A stretch of DNA of 64,000 bases from Aquatica leii (lineage: Eukaryota; Arthropoda; Insecta; Coleoptera; Lampyridae), in NCBI GenBank assembly GCA_035610365.1, contig CM069432.1, positions 179,227,027 to 179,291,026 on the forward strand, in the 5' to 3' direction. The notes beneath the pieces are model-generated. The model saw nothing but the letters and a program-made list of their open reading frames with translations, searched no databases and was not told the DNA's origin. The number at the start of each line of letters is the position of its first letter. Within the stretch, counting starts at the first letter, position 1. Shown piece by piece: positions 25,013-38,642 of this stretch. The position numbers and the translations under genes were made by a program.

Positions 25013-28000
25013 AATTTTTTATTAAATTAATTAATTTTGATAAATAATCGTTATATTTTTTATGAATTAACATACATTACTTTTAATTTTTTTATTTGCA
25101 GTTATTATTAAAATGATAACAGTTAGTTATTTTTAAATAAGTATCTTATTTATATAACTCTGAACATCAGTTCTAAACTTGTTATTTTTTGTGTTTTTGT
25201 GAAAATATTGTAATTTTTTCACAATATAATATAATAATCATATTATGTACTACATTTCTGTACGTGGATTACTATAAGGTTTAAAACAATATAGAAACAG
25301 TTAGCTATTAAGTAATAAATAATTTATAATGCGTAAACATTTTAACAAACTGTATTTATATAGATAAGTGTGTAGTCAGATAAATTATACTGAATTGAAA
25401 TTATAAAGTTTTGTTTCTTTCATACTTTTGTTTATGATATAAATAAAACTTTATGGTTTTGTAGTATTAATTATTAAAATGTGTTTATTTTCAATTTAAA
25501 AAAAGTAGTTTTTATATTTATTACAAAATGATTATTTTTACAAATAATCTTTGTAGCTACAACAAATGTTTATTTAGAATTAATTATCGTTTTTTAATAA
25601 TATTTTTAATGATCTAATTTTATTAAAAATAATTCCGTATAGGTTATAAATAAAAGTGCTAAAAGCAAAATTAATACCAGGTTAATTTCTTAGTTCACAT
25701 TATCATTCTTCTAATTTTGTTTTTCACTTCTTTAAAAAAAAATCGTTTGTCGAGTGGTATTACAGTTAGTTATTATTCTACATTAGTAGATAAAAAGTAG
25801 AACTAAAATTAAAAAGTTTATTTAAAAACATATAAACCTAGATCTTGTTTTAATCATAACTTTATAATCGAAACTCGTGAAGGTAGTTTGAAAAATTTTA
25901 ATAACATTTTTACGTGCATATGTTCCGCACTGACTACAATTTCAAACATCTTCAAGCTTTTTATGGTTGTTATAAAACCTTCCTATTTTAAAGTGTTTTC
26001 ATTATTCCTACGTCTAACTTCAACCCCTTGAAGCAAGTAAAATATAGAAGTTTTACTAATGTCTAAATGAAATTTTATTTACATTAAAGTTTGTTTTTCA
26101 ATGACAACTTTTTATATCTGTGTACTGTGTAAATTCAATTACTTCAGAAATTGTTTATGTAATCAACTGGTTGTGTAACGAATTTAACCTCTATGTTATG
26201 TAGACACTTAATAAAAATCTAATATTCACAAAAAATTATTTTAATACAATACTCTTTTGTTTTGTGAGAAACTATAATAAATTTATCAAATAAAAATTGA
26301 CCAGTAGCGGTTTTTCTTTTTTTTTAGTTATCATCTCTATAAATAACGGAAACTCAAGAAATCTGACTGTTTATATATAAGTTTGTTTTCAAATGCAACA
26401 GAGTGTTAAAACATAATTCTTTTCTGAATGTCAGAAAATGTTTGTTAATTTTTGTATAATACAAAAATATTTTACTAATGATTTATTTTAAATTTTTTTC
26501 ATTTCTTTTCTTACGGTTTTTGTTTACATTCTTATACATTCTTTAAAAAACTAGGTATACTTTTTTGTTTATTGCAACAACCAAATTTTTTTGTTTGTTA
26601 TTGATTATCTGCATTTAAAATCAACAATATTGTTGACAATATAAAAGTAAGTAATAGTTAAAAAATGCAATATGTTAATGAAACGTTTATTTCTTGTAAA
26701 GTAATATATACATACGCTTTTATTTTTTTTACTTAATTTTATAAACTAGGTTATTTTATAGTTATGTATAAAATCTATAACTGCACATCTTAGACCGCTA
26801 AAAGAATTATTGAAGCTCATACAAATTATATGTTATGTCTTGTATATCAAATAAGCATAATAAATAAATAATGTTTTATTTAATAATGAATTAAAAATAA
26901 AAACTTTTTGTAACATACATAGCTATGCGTTTCAATTTTTTAAAGTTACACAATATTTATAAACGGCATCTTTTATGACTAAATTATAAATTTTGTTGTA
27001 TATGAACATAATTAAGAACTAAATTTATTTAAAAAAAAAGTGTGTGTAATCTGTACGCGCGAATGCAGTAAAAGTTTTTGGCGTTTGTGGCAGATATTAT
27101 TGACAATATTAAACTTAAATTAAAATAAATATCATTTCAGGTTGTTGAATTTCGTTTTATTTTTATTTATTGATGAAAGAGTAAAATGTTTCTGCTACTG
27201 CATTCAAAACAATGAGTAGATTAATGAAATACACTAAAACTATTCAAAAAAGCGTATATATTTAAATTTAAAATCACTAAATTGTATCAATTTCTATTAA
27301 TTTTGCTTTGGTTTTTTTTATATTTCGGTGCTTTAACTCAATTTTTTTAAGTTTATTTTTGATTGGTTGTTTGTACATACGTTAAACTATTTTTGAATTT
27401 ATTAGGGTGTTGTAAAGAATTAATAAAAATAACAAGTTTTCAACATTACAAAAAACATCTTGAAAAACCAAACATATTTACATATTTACATTTCTCAAAA
27501 AGTAGTATATATTTTAGTTTGTTTTCTATTTGTATCTTGTTCTTATTTATATATAAAGCTTTTAACAAATTTTTACTTTTTAATAATCTCCAGAAAACAT
27601 AGTCGAATAAAACGGCATTATTAGTATAAATTTTAAATAAACATACCATTAGTTTTAGCGAAGAGAATAAAAGTAGATCATTTATCACATCAAAAAGTTT
27701 GGATTTTAAGAAATTAAAAAGTACGTAGACAGACTACTAAAAAATTATATTTTTTTTTAAGATAGTAAAAAACATAATTATCGTTTGCAAAAAGCTTATC
27801 CTAATCAGTTGAAATTTACAAAAAGTACATAATTTTATTTAGAATTTGCTGTTATTAATTTAACACTATTATGACGTTTATTCAAAATTTATTTTTAAAT
27901 AAACAAAACATTTACTTGTGATGGTTTTGTACACAAAATAAGGAGATTAAAAATTATACGTTTATATAGAATTTCGCATATATTGAATAAACACGTTACT

Positions 28001-31000
28001 TAAATCAAATAACTTTTAAAAGCTTAAAACAAAACTTGAATAAGTTTATATGCAAATTTTATTCTATCGTAAGAATTTTCAGCGTCTTTTATAAAAAAAA
28101 ATAAGCAAATTACATTTTCAGTTAACTGCAACTATTTGTGTACCTTTATTTGCTAAACAAACTCCTAAAGTTTAAATTAAATTTATACGTGTTGGAAACA
28201 TTTTAATTTATAATCAGATCAAGTTATAATGAAAACATTACTTATTTAAACTTCATTTTCACTGTCAATTACTTTTTATATTGTCGACCAAATTTTTTTG
28301 TATACATAAATGTGCCCGTTGAGTAACTATTTTAACAGTAATTTTAATGTTATGGTTAAACTGTTACTCTAATCTTGAATAAAATCTATAAATATTTTTA
28401 TTGCATTTTTGATAATTGCAAATATTAAAACAGTGTTTTAGAGTAAATGTACTAATACATTTATATTATCGAGCTGTTTCTAAAAACCAATAAGTTAAAC
28501 GATTAGTGTACTGAAGAGTTTATGGTTCTTTTTTATTTTTTTGTAATTATGTTCAATAACAATAATTTAAAAAAAAACGCATTTCTTTCTTTTAATCTAA
28601 AATATCAAGTATTACAAATGCTACTAAAAAAATTACTGCTTGTGTTAACTACGTTAGAACTTTTTTTTCATATTTTGGTGTTAGCAATAAATTGAAAAAT
28701 ATTTTTCTAGGATACAAAATAATATCTCATTTATGTTTATAATTAAATAAGATAATTATTTCTATTTACCAATTTCAAATTTATAGGAATTTGGTTTTTA
28801 GTTGTTTTTATAGTTAAAAAAAAATAAAAATTATTTTAAACATTTAAAAAAAAAATTTTAAAACAGATTTATGCCTTACGTTGTTATACTTCCATTACAA
28901 TTTAACTATTTGTATTTTTGGTCATGTTTTTCAAAAATGTTTATTAACTTTAAATTTATTATTTTAAATGTAAGAATAAAACTGTTTGAATAAATTATAT
29001 AAAATTTTCGGCGAATGCAAATTTATTGATTCAGCGGTTTCTCTGAAAATTAGACATTCTAACGTAAACACTCATTTACCTATCATGTTGAACCCTTGTT
29101 TACAAATCTGTTGATTAGGCATACAACTGTAAATTTTATGTAAATTTTCTTTTATTTTTCGTTCCACAAAAATTCCAAATTTATGAGTTTCTAACTTTCA
29201 TTTAACTTTCATAAATATTGATCTAACAAAAACTGTATGATATATTTTTGTAAAATTAAGCATTATTTATTAATTGATTGTTGTTACTCTTAACGAGGGT
29301 AACAATGATACATAGAACCCTTTGCAGTTCATTATATTTTTAACTTTTCTTAGGTTTGAATTTGAGCTTTTAAGAAAATACAAATGAATTAATTTAGTTA
29401 GAAATTTCGTTAATATTTTGTTGAATGCTAATTAGTTGTTATTCAACATAGGTGTAGTTGTATACTGTATACGTTACTGATTATTTTACAAATCATGTTC
29501 TGTTCAAAGTTGAAATAAATTAATTTATTAAAAATTTGTTTAGTGTTTAGTAGATTGGCTATATTTAAATATGTGGTTATGACTTTTACTTTGGTTACCA
29601 ACCAATTATGATAAACAAGTAGAAAATATACTTATACAAGTAAAACTTCTTATAGGTAAAGATTCGTTACACTCACGATATAACCTTGTCGCTTGGGCTA
29701 CAATAATACGGTTCTCAACATTAGTTGTTTTTTATAACATATTTTTTTAAATTATTTTACATTTTAAATCACAACATTTTTATAATAAAATATTGGAAAG
29801 GTTATTTAGAACTAAAACTAAAACCCTCATTTATTTGCATCACCAAAGTTTCGCAAATTTCTTTACATAAGTTGTTTACTAATATGTCACAATGAATCAT
29901 TAGTTTATTAAAGAAACACAACAAAAAACTAAAATTGTTATCTTTAAATAATTTTTTTCGAGGATCTTAATAGAAATTTTATCGTCAAACATTACCGCAC
30001 TATTTATTTTACTTTGTACTGAATTTATCAGGAGTTTTTATATTAACTAAAATAGATGATTGATGCTACATCAATTTAAATTAATCAAATAGTAATTTAA
30101 AATGTGTTTTTTTTATTTTAGGTCTTTACCTGATCTTGCAGCATTTAGTTGTTTATAAAAATTTAAAGTAAAATATTTTTTAATATGCATTGAGCGATTT
30201 TAAAGTTTTTAATTTGTTTTTTGTTCATTTCTGTAGTTCGTCTGTTAATAGCAAAGTTAATGTATAATGATATATCAGAAATAGACTGTCAATAACTCCT
30301 ATTAATGAAAAATTTTTAACTAATGTATGAATTTCTAGTAATTAACAATTTTAGCCACCAATTAAATTGTTAGCAACTACTGATTTAACAATATTACGCG
30401 ATTACTACATATAACAAGTTAGTTCTTTTACTTTAATTTCTTTATATTTTCACTTCGACTCTAAAACTAACTCGGTTGTTAATCGGCCATAGATAATCTT
30501 GAAAGCATTAACCCGTTCGTTCGTTAGATTCGCTCACAACGTTAAAATATTTTAATTATTATACGCTATAAATTGTATTAAGTGACGTTTTTAAACAATA
30601 AGTAAATTAAAAAATTCAGCTGTGCATTATTATAATTAAATATTTTGAATCGGTTGGCTACTGTAATTGTAGCTCAAGTAAGCCGATTAGTAAATAAAGA
30701 AAATAAAATTATACAATTTAGGGTTACGAAGTTTCTAACTAAGTTGACAAATAAAGTCTACTAACAATAAATGTAGTTTGTACATCATCTAACGATGATG
30801 AACACACAAACGGTTTTTTGACGTTTATCCATGATTAAGACATAAAATTGTTAAACATGTATAATATTAAAGTTGTCACGTTTGTATATGTTATTATATA
30901 TATAACAATTATCATAAACAAATTTTGCTTTATTACAACGTAAATGTACACTGTAATTGTACAAAGAGGTTCTTTTCGTATAACTGCATTGTCATAATAC

Positions 31001-31980
31001 TCGCGTAACTTCTTTGCCTACATATCAAAAAAAAATTATGTACTTAAAAATTTAAGACTAATTAAAATTATTTATCCACCATTATTTTTATTTACATTGC
31101 TTTCTTCATCTGGAAGTTCAGTTCTCTTACATGTTCATTAATTTGCAAAATATTTATTGTTATACCATATTTTGTTTAACTCTTATCGGATTCAAATTGT
31201 AATAATAACAACATTATTTCAATAAATCTTGAACAAAATAAGTTTTGGTATTTAATTGTGTTACTATACCTATAAATTCAGCTTTTTGCATATTTTTCAT
31301 TTGAAAACCACAATATATGACATTATGTTACGGGTGATATCGCAAACCTACATATTATTGACAAACAATTATAAATCTCTTTTTAATTGCCATTATGTAG
31401 ATATTGCGATGTACAAAGGTAAAACCGCAATATGATGGGTAGATACATATATCCAATCTACAAATATGTAAGTAAACTAATTTCTGATTTCTATCGAGAG
31501 CACCTTTCAGTAGCGACAACACTAAACTACAACACTGTGGCATTTTTTGTACTCAAATCCTATTTATCGTAAAAATGTGTTTATGCCATCTAGTTCACTT
31601 TCACTTACATTTTTGAAACTAAAATGTTCATTGTTAAAACTTGCTTATATACGAAAATAAGTGTTTTTTTTAAATAAAAACTGCTAAACCAAAGTTAACA
31701 CATTAGATTTTTTTGGTAATTACCTGAATTTTTAAACCTTAAAGAGGAAGCAGAACAAAAGCAACACAACATTACAACATTATTAAAGATGGCCAAAACG
31801 GTAGCGCACAACAATAAACGTAGTTGACGTTGCAGTTATCTAGCATTCCCATTACTTACAAATAACACTATCCTTTATTTAAAAATAAAATAGTTGTTAG
31901 ATAAAATTGTAAAATTATAAGAAAATCAAATTAATATTAAACTATTAACGGAAAAATTTAACAACTAACTCGTTCGATAA
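25013..31980. other. AT-rich non-coding desert
   Basis: About 7 kb of very AT-rich sequence. The two opposite-strand frames at 27363-27688 are low-complexity and overlap each other, so I do not regard either as a gene. An imperfect hairpin lies at about 30650-30690 (AATCGG... to ...CCGATT). Confidence 0.6.
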
Positions 31981-31981
31981 T

Positions 31982-32027
31982 AGGCGATTAATAATATCGA
32001 CAATTAATTTTCTATTATTAATCGCCT
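31982..32027. repeat. Hairpin with 15-bp perfect stem
   Basis: AGGCGATTAATAATA at 31982 is the exact reverse complement of TATTATTAATCGCCT at 32013, with a 16-base loop. It may be a MITE remnant. Confidence 0.8.
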
Positions 32028-32136
32028 TTATTACCAACCTTGTTTGTTAAATAACTATTTTGTACTCATATACTGTTTGATGCCATTTACCGCCTTCTAC
32101 GCATAATTAGGAACATCTGAATCCCGAATGACATTT

Positions 32137-32175
32137 ATTTCCCGCACTCAAACGTCAAACAGCGTGCGGGAAAAT
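32137..32175. repeat. Inverted repeat with TTCCCGCAC arms
   Basis: ATTTCCCGCAC at 32137-32147 faces GTGCGGGAAAAT at 32164-32175. The same GCGGGAA arm recurs in the larger hairpin at 33410-33498, which suggests one repeat family. Confidence 0.75.
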
Positions 32176-33409
32176 GGAAAAAAAACACTGGCATTTCTAC
32201 AGTATTAATTTAAAAACTATATTTAAAATAAGAAAATATGATTTGTTGGAGTGTACTTCCCGCAAAAATACTAAGATAAAGTGGCGAAATTGTAATAATA
32301 TTTGATATTCTAAATAATAAGGTTAGTGCATTTGATTAATGAAGTTGGCAACACCAATTAATTATGGGTGGTAAACATTTGGTTAACATATGTTTTGTGT
32401 GAAAACTGAAGATAAGTAATTAATAAATATTTGTGTTAGTAGATCGTTGTTATCAAATTTGCTACTATATAATCAGAAAATGTAAGTATTTAAATAAATG
32501 TAATAATATTAGACGATTATTCTTATTTTCGTAGATATCGAAATACCATAACCTAACATTGATGGAGGAATTTTTTTACTATAAATCGAATGAGAATTTT
32601 AACATTTGTATCTGGCTACCCTGATTGCAGCAGTAATCTGGCTGTTCTCATCTGTTAACCTACTCCGTAATTTTTATTTAAATATTTTACAAATTAAGAA
32701 CAAGCAAACGGAATGTTTAATAATCTGTAACAAAACAACAGGGACTAGAGTAATTATAATTACATACAATGGAACAATTATTTTACAGATGATTGCTTGA
32801 ATTACAAATGTTAACATTTATACTGTTTATATTTTAAGTTCTGCTATTGGATATTTTGAATAATTCGAAATATTGACGTTGTCCTGTAAAATTAAGCACG
32901 CCTTTAACATGGAATACGTAGACCACAAAAACTTTTTATTATGATGCGTTTGAAAATATGCTAATAAAACATTTTCGGTAAAATTGGAAACTTTCTTTGT
33001 TTGGGCTCAATTGACAAATTTTAAGTATGCCAATTCATACCTTGCTTTAGATTTCTTTGCTAGTAAATTTAGCAATGCCTCACTAGCGTCTTGCGTGCTT
33101 CCGGCGGTGTGCAATCCAAAATATTTTTACTATCGCTCATAATTTGAGTTATTTAACCCCTAAATTATCGACAGTATATAACCGAAATCACGCGCTATTC
33201 ACGTTACAACAAAAGTTTTAATTGAATAAGTACGTAAATCGACAAAACAAAAAACGTGCCAACTCTCAAATTTCATTTTTATGGTGATTTGATTTAATAC
33301 TCATATAAATTTTGTTTATACATATTTATGTTTCGGAATTAATACATGAATAAGAATACAAATTAAACAAGTTTAATAGTATTCGTACAAAAAATATTGT
33401 ACAAATTCT

Positions 33410-33498
33410 TGCGGGAAGATTGTTCCCGAATTCACTCAAGGCAGCACTCGCAAGCTCGTGCTGCCAACTCGTTCATTCGGGAACATAACTTTCCCGCA
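33410..33498. repeat. 89-bp nested hairpin (MITE-like)
   Basis: Three nested exact stems: TGCGGGAA (33410) with TTCCCGCA (33491), GTTCCCGAA (33422) with TTCGGGAAC (33476), and GGCAGCAC (33440) with GTGCTGCC (33458), around a 10-base loop. The segment is much richer in GC than its surroundings. Confidence 0.88.
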
Positions 33499-33499
33499 C

Positions 33500-36400
33500 T
33501 TAGTATGTAAATAACTATTAAATGTACTTACCTGGTTTTCTTTTTTATTTAGTTCAAATTAGTAATATCAAAACAACCGTCAAGATAACAACTGTTTTAA
33601 TTTATTCAAAAACAAATTAAAAAACTGAAAGCAAAAAACTTTTTTTACAATATCTCATTAACGATTGACATTTGAACGTGTAGTTTTTTTTAAATTTTTT
33701 TAAGACATTTAAATTTGAGAATTTTTTTACAAATCACCATATTAATATGTATAGTGCTTAAATATATAAATAGATTAAACTTGCACGTGGCGGTAAACCC
33801 CAAAACAGAAAAGTTTTATTTTACATCAAATAATACAAAATTATTTACAGTGTTCTTGTAGTCATCTGTTTTTTTAAGTATTAAAAATATATTTAAGTTT
33901 CTTTTTAAATAATGAAAAAATGTAAATTATGTAATTCAATAAAAAGTACTACACTGTTAATAAATAACTTAGTCTTTTGTTCGTCGTGAAATTTAATACT
34001 AAGAGTGATTAAAGCTAACTATACGTTCATATAAAAGTTTTGCTATACTTACTTAATTCATTATTACAACTTTACATTTTCATTACCGTTTGGGTTTTCT
34101 GTTTAATTTCCTAATTATACTCACACATAAACTTTCATATTAAGTGAATTTGTAGCAACCTTAGTTTACTTAAGAACTCTCTTGAACACAAACAATTAGG
34201 CATATAATTTTTCTTCTAGACTAGTTACTAATAACTGTGCTTAGCACTCTTACTATCTACTATTGCAGGTATCATAAAATATATAATTACAACTTAATAA
34301 CGTTACAGTTTAATTTAAAGCGGCAAAAACGGAAATTTGCATTTTTGAAAACAGCAGTATCTCTATGATAAACTTTGTTTATACATTCTATTTACTTAAG
34401 TGTTATAATTAAATAATTAATGTATTAAAACTTAAAAATCTAAACTTTAAATAAGCATATATTTTAATTATATCATGATTAGATTAGTTTTATATAATAC
34501 AAATTATGTTAGGTATGAAAAATTATTCAATATTGCTAATACAATTATTTGAAAGTACATATATGTAATAAAGCAATACTAGCTATATTAGTTTTTGAAA
34601 ACAAAATAAAATAGTTTGTGTAAATAATTAATTAAATAAAAAAAATTGATAAACTCATAAGTTTAAGGTACAACTCAGCTATAAACATATGTTTTTCCTA
34701 ATTCCTAGGGTTTTAGAGTTTTATACACTTGTATTTTATTTTTTTCAAAACAGTTTTAAAATTATTTAAGTAATTTAAGTAGTAAAATATAGTACATTTC
34801 TAATACATTTTTTATGTTCAAAAATAAAAGTAAATGTTTTTATAGCAAACGGTGTAACCAATTTAGTTCTGTTAATGCTTTTGTACTTTAAAATAAGTAT
34901 TTGGTATTTATTGTTGTGTTTTATTTATAATTATTACATTAAAAACATAATGTTATATACACTTATATATTACGTATTAACCACTTAATATACATATGTA
35001 TAAATGGTAATAATTTAAATTTCGGTGCTAAAAAGTTTTTATAACTGTTACTGCACTACAAAAATTAATTCTATTAATTGAAAAAAGTTTTTTGTTTAAC
35101 CTTTTTCAAATAATTATTTAGTTGTAACTATAGCTGTGTCACATAGTAAATTGCAATATGTAAGTAATGAACCTCTGACAAACATCTTTATACCGCTAAA
35201 CATTTCGTATATATATTGATTTAGTAGGTGTAATGTCCCAATTAAACTACGTTATTGTCAAATAGCGTGATGGTAGTTAGTAGGTGGAATAAATTACCTT
35301 TAAAAGATATTGCGAAAGGCGTACCTGGTGAATTCAACAAGATAATCTAGAGATATTAAACGTTTAGTTTAATATTTGTTGTTTTTTCATACTCTCGTTC
35401 TAAATTAAATTAGATCTGACACGATAAAATACCTAGTTTTAAGCATTTTTTAACACAAAATCTACTAGTTCACATTTTATATGCAAAAAGTTAGTTTTTA
35501 GGACATTTACTAAATGCTGCAAGCAACAATATGATTAAACACTGGTTTTATATTACAAAATAAATTATTTAGTAAATAACTGTTCAATTTTTATTATATA
35601 ATAATTATCTATTAATTGCTTTTAATAACATAATCATCCACAACTTGTTTAGAGAACGTATTTGGGTTTTAAATAACATTTTATAATTGCTATTACTAAT
35701 TTTATTTTATTGTTTTCGTAAGTTTTCTATTCCTTCTAAATATGTAAGTTTTGATAAGCAAAACAAATCTTATTGGTTTTATTGTTAGTTATTTAATGCA
35801 ATTACAGATGCATATTTTAGAATGTTAAGGCATAGAGACAAAGTTTTCAATTACTTCAACTATTCTGTAGAAATTAAAAGATACAAGAGTAAAACCACAA
35901 TCACCAAGCGTTTAACTCATTTTAAAAACGTAAAATTGTAAAGTTTGAAACAAAATTTATAGTATAGAATTGTCTCATTTATTTAAACATTACTGCCTAA
36001 ATCTTATATCATTATTTCAGATTCGTGGATTTTCTGAAGAGAATATGCACATAACTATTTGGAAAGTGGTCAAGCTTTTAGATTTTAAATGATCATAAAG
36101 TTGTTTATGTTCAAGACAACAAAATATTTAACGGAAAACAAAAGATGCTCAAACTCAAACCAAAAATATTCAATTATTTTGCCGTTTTAAAACTGTAGAC
36201 ATTAATATACATAGGTATGTATCGTCCCGATTAATGTCGTAGACGCTCGATTATAATAGAAACCTTATACAACAAGGTAGTGTTTTGGCTAAGCTTTTAC
36301 AAGGGGCACAAAACATTTTTATAAGCAATTTATTACAAAATTATTATTTATGCATTACACTTTGTAATAGGTAATTTAATAATTATATAGATAAACTAAA

Positions 36401-36540
36401 TTAAATACAAATAAATGATAACTTTTGTTAAATAACGCATACAACGCCACTGAATTGAAAACGGGCAATATTTTTTTAGTTTAAAACAGTGTGTTTTCTA
36501 GGCATGGACGCTTGCCTTCATTCGTGACGAAGCCTGAACT
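33500..36540. other. AT-rich non-coding stretch
   Basis: No feature is recognised apart from short A/T runs. Confidence 0.6.
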
Positions 36541-36544
36541 TAAC

Positions 36545-37035
36545 TATAGTAGAATAACGTATAACCATTAACAAACGGTTGATAGCAAATCGTAAACGTT
36601 GTAAGTCGATTTCACACCCACGTAATTCAAAATAGCCTTGAATAAAACTGCGAGTTAAAACCAAAACGTAAAGAACATTGGGGTTAACGCAATGTCAATA
36701 CAATTGTGCAAATGTCACTAGAGAACTACTGGACGGTCGTTTCGCCATTTTAAGGTTCATCCGCATCAGGAGATACATTCTAATGTAATTCCTACAATTG
36801 CATCAACAAATCCTACAACTTTATATACAAATACGATGGAATAATTATTATCAATTGATTGCAGAGCCATCTCATAGTAGAAGGTACTATGTGTAAATTA
36901 TAATTGTAAATAGCCATAAAGGTGGTAAACGTTGTAAGTCTTTTTTACAACCGCGTAATTTAAATTAGCTTTGAATGTCCTTTACCATGTAATTTTATCC
37001 CGCAGTTTTATTCGAAGCTATTTTCAATTACACGG
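36545..37035 (-). repeat. Tandem repeat with hammerhead-like core, copy 1
   Basis: Partial tandem dimer: GTAAACGTTGTAAGTC occurs at 36592 and again at 36925, a unit of about 333 bp. The full unit contains the 44-nt hammerhead-like fold. On the opposite strand the same unit occurs at 41330-41760; for instance AACATTGGGGTTAA here corresponds to TTAACCCCAATGTT there. Tandem units of 170-400 bp with a hammerhead are the hallmark of metazoan retrozymes; Penelope-like terminal repeats are the alternative. Confidence 0.65.
36726..36769 (-). ncRNA. Hammerhead ribozyme-like fold, decayed (copy 1)
   Basis: Read on the minus strand: stem I CTGATG pairs with CAGTAG (one mismatch, one wobble). The core is CGGATGA where the hammerhead needs CTGATGA. 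Stem II is ACC...GGC (two GC pairs plus a changed closing base), followed by GAAA. A minimal stem III follows (A-U and C-G around the loop GACC), then the UC cleavage dinucleotide. This is the type I layout with very short stem III. The core substitution should abolish cleavage of this copy. Confidence 0.55.
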
Positions 37036-37869
37036 GTTTTATGGGATTTTATACTAACAAGAATACTTGCTATAAATTAATGTTTATTCTTACTAACAAC
37101 TGTACTTCAAGCAATTTATATGTAAGCTTAGAACTGGTTTCAAAATGTAACAATGGGCGCAACGCATTTAAATATTAATCAACGTCAATTTTATTTTATA
37201 TTTGATGAATAAACATATTCTTCCGGACTTTGAAGGTATACATTGGAACTGAATCTGCTAAAAAGAAACTCACCAGTAATGGAGATATTCTAACGGTATC
37301 CCTAATTAAAGTTTTGTGGTTTGTTTGGTTTCACCACGTTTACAACACTATCTTTTCCAAAAAATATATTTATAATGCGTCACATTCTCCATTAAAGAGG
37401 AGGTGTGTTTAATGTTTAACTAACACTAAGTTGCTTATTTCTAACTTTCTTTGAGAAATTTGTCATCTAAATTGCTGTTTTAACTCCGCAATATATTCGG
37501 GTGGCCAACGGCGCCAAAAATGTTTACATAATTGTTTTAATTTTTGTCATTGGTCTAATCTATTGAAATTGGAATATCTTTTAGTGTTTGCGCACCTATC
37601 ACCTCAAAACAAAAATTACGACCTATTAAAAAGTCTGAGGGTATGAGAGAACGCTAATCATTTGGGTTAGACGTGAAAGAACACAAGGGCGCGAGTTAAA
37701 GATTGATTCTAATTGAATTTAAAGGATATTTAATTGCTCATAAGTTAAAAGAGCAGTGTCAATAATTTTTTTCAAATGATACTTACAAATTTCAATGCCA
37801 GCCTCGTGAAGACCGCCAAAATGCGGCGGGTTGGGTGAAATAAATTGCCACTGTATTGATTATAAATTT

Positions 37870-38600
37870 AAACTATCTGAAATTGCATTATTATTTATTT
37901 TTAAAACTAGAAAAATGCATCCCTTATCTAATACTAAAACAAGACGTTTTGTTAAGTCAATTGCTTTTTCTTTAGTATCAGTTCCGAATAAAAAATCGTC
38001 TATATAACAAACATTTTTTATAATAATTTTTACATCTAAATCATTTGTTTTTTTGCCAACTCAAATAAACAAAGTACGGCTAAAAAAGGTGCAGTTTTAG
38101 TACCGAAAAAAAGTCGTAACATTTCATATTCATTAATTTCTTCAATCATTCTATTTTGTCTCCTCAAAACTTTTTGTAACTTACGGTCTTGCTAATTAAT
38201 TAAAATTTTCCTATGCATTTTTGCAATATCACCCTTAACTACTATTTTAAAAATACGAAATTCAATAAGTACTGATAGCAAATCACGTTGTAAAATACCT
38301 CGATTCAATTATAAATTATGAAGTAAAATGGTCTAATTTAGGATACTCATTTGTATTTGATTTTTAAGTCTGGATTTATATTCAATTTTTTTTCAAACTT
38401 ACAAAATCGCGTTTCGGTAATTTTTTGGGAATTTCCTAATTATTAAATCTTCTATAATCGAAAATTGTTCTACAAGACGCCCGTCTTGTGTACGATGCGT
38501 TTTTTAAAATGACTTTTACATAATAATTTTTCAGGAGTTAATTTATCGTTACTATGGTCAATTGATTCAACTTTCCAAAAATGTTCTAGTTCATTTTTTA
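37870..38600 (-). pseudogene. BEL/Pao reverse transcriptase
   Basis: Starts with FWKVESIDHSNDKL and a CKSHFKKR block, the signature opening of BEL/Pao RT, then a KFPKNYRNAI-like block and KKLNINPDLK. After a gap comes LQRDLLSVLIEFRIFKIVVK with GDIAKMHRKI, where the family has DIEKMYRQI (first catalytic Asp). Then FFGTKTAPFLAVLCLFELAK, and finally CYIDDFLFGTDTKEKAIDLT, which keeps the catalytic YIDD, at about 37950-38008, followed by KRLVLVLDKGC. Frameshifts and stops are frequent. The segment between the opening and the DIxKM block is shortened. Confidence 0.88.
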
Positions 38601-38642
38601 GATCGTCCTGTTACTAGTCTGAACGAAAATACACGCAACTAA

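Noticed and set aside
27363-27688. Overlapping open frames on both strands, 79 and 80 codons
   Set aside because: Low-complexity AT-driven frames that mirror each other; no family resemblance.
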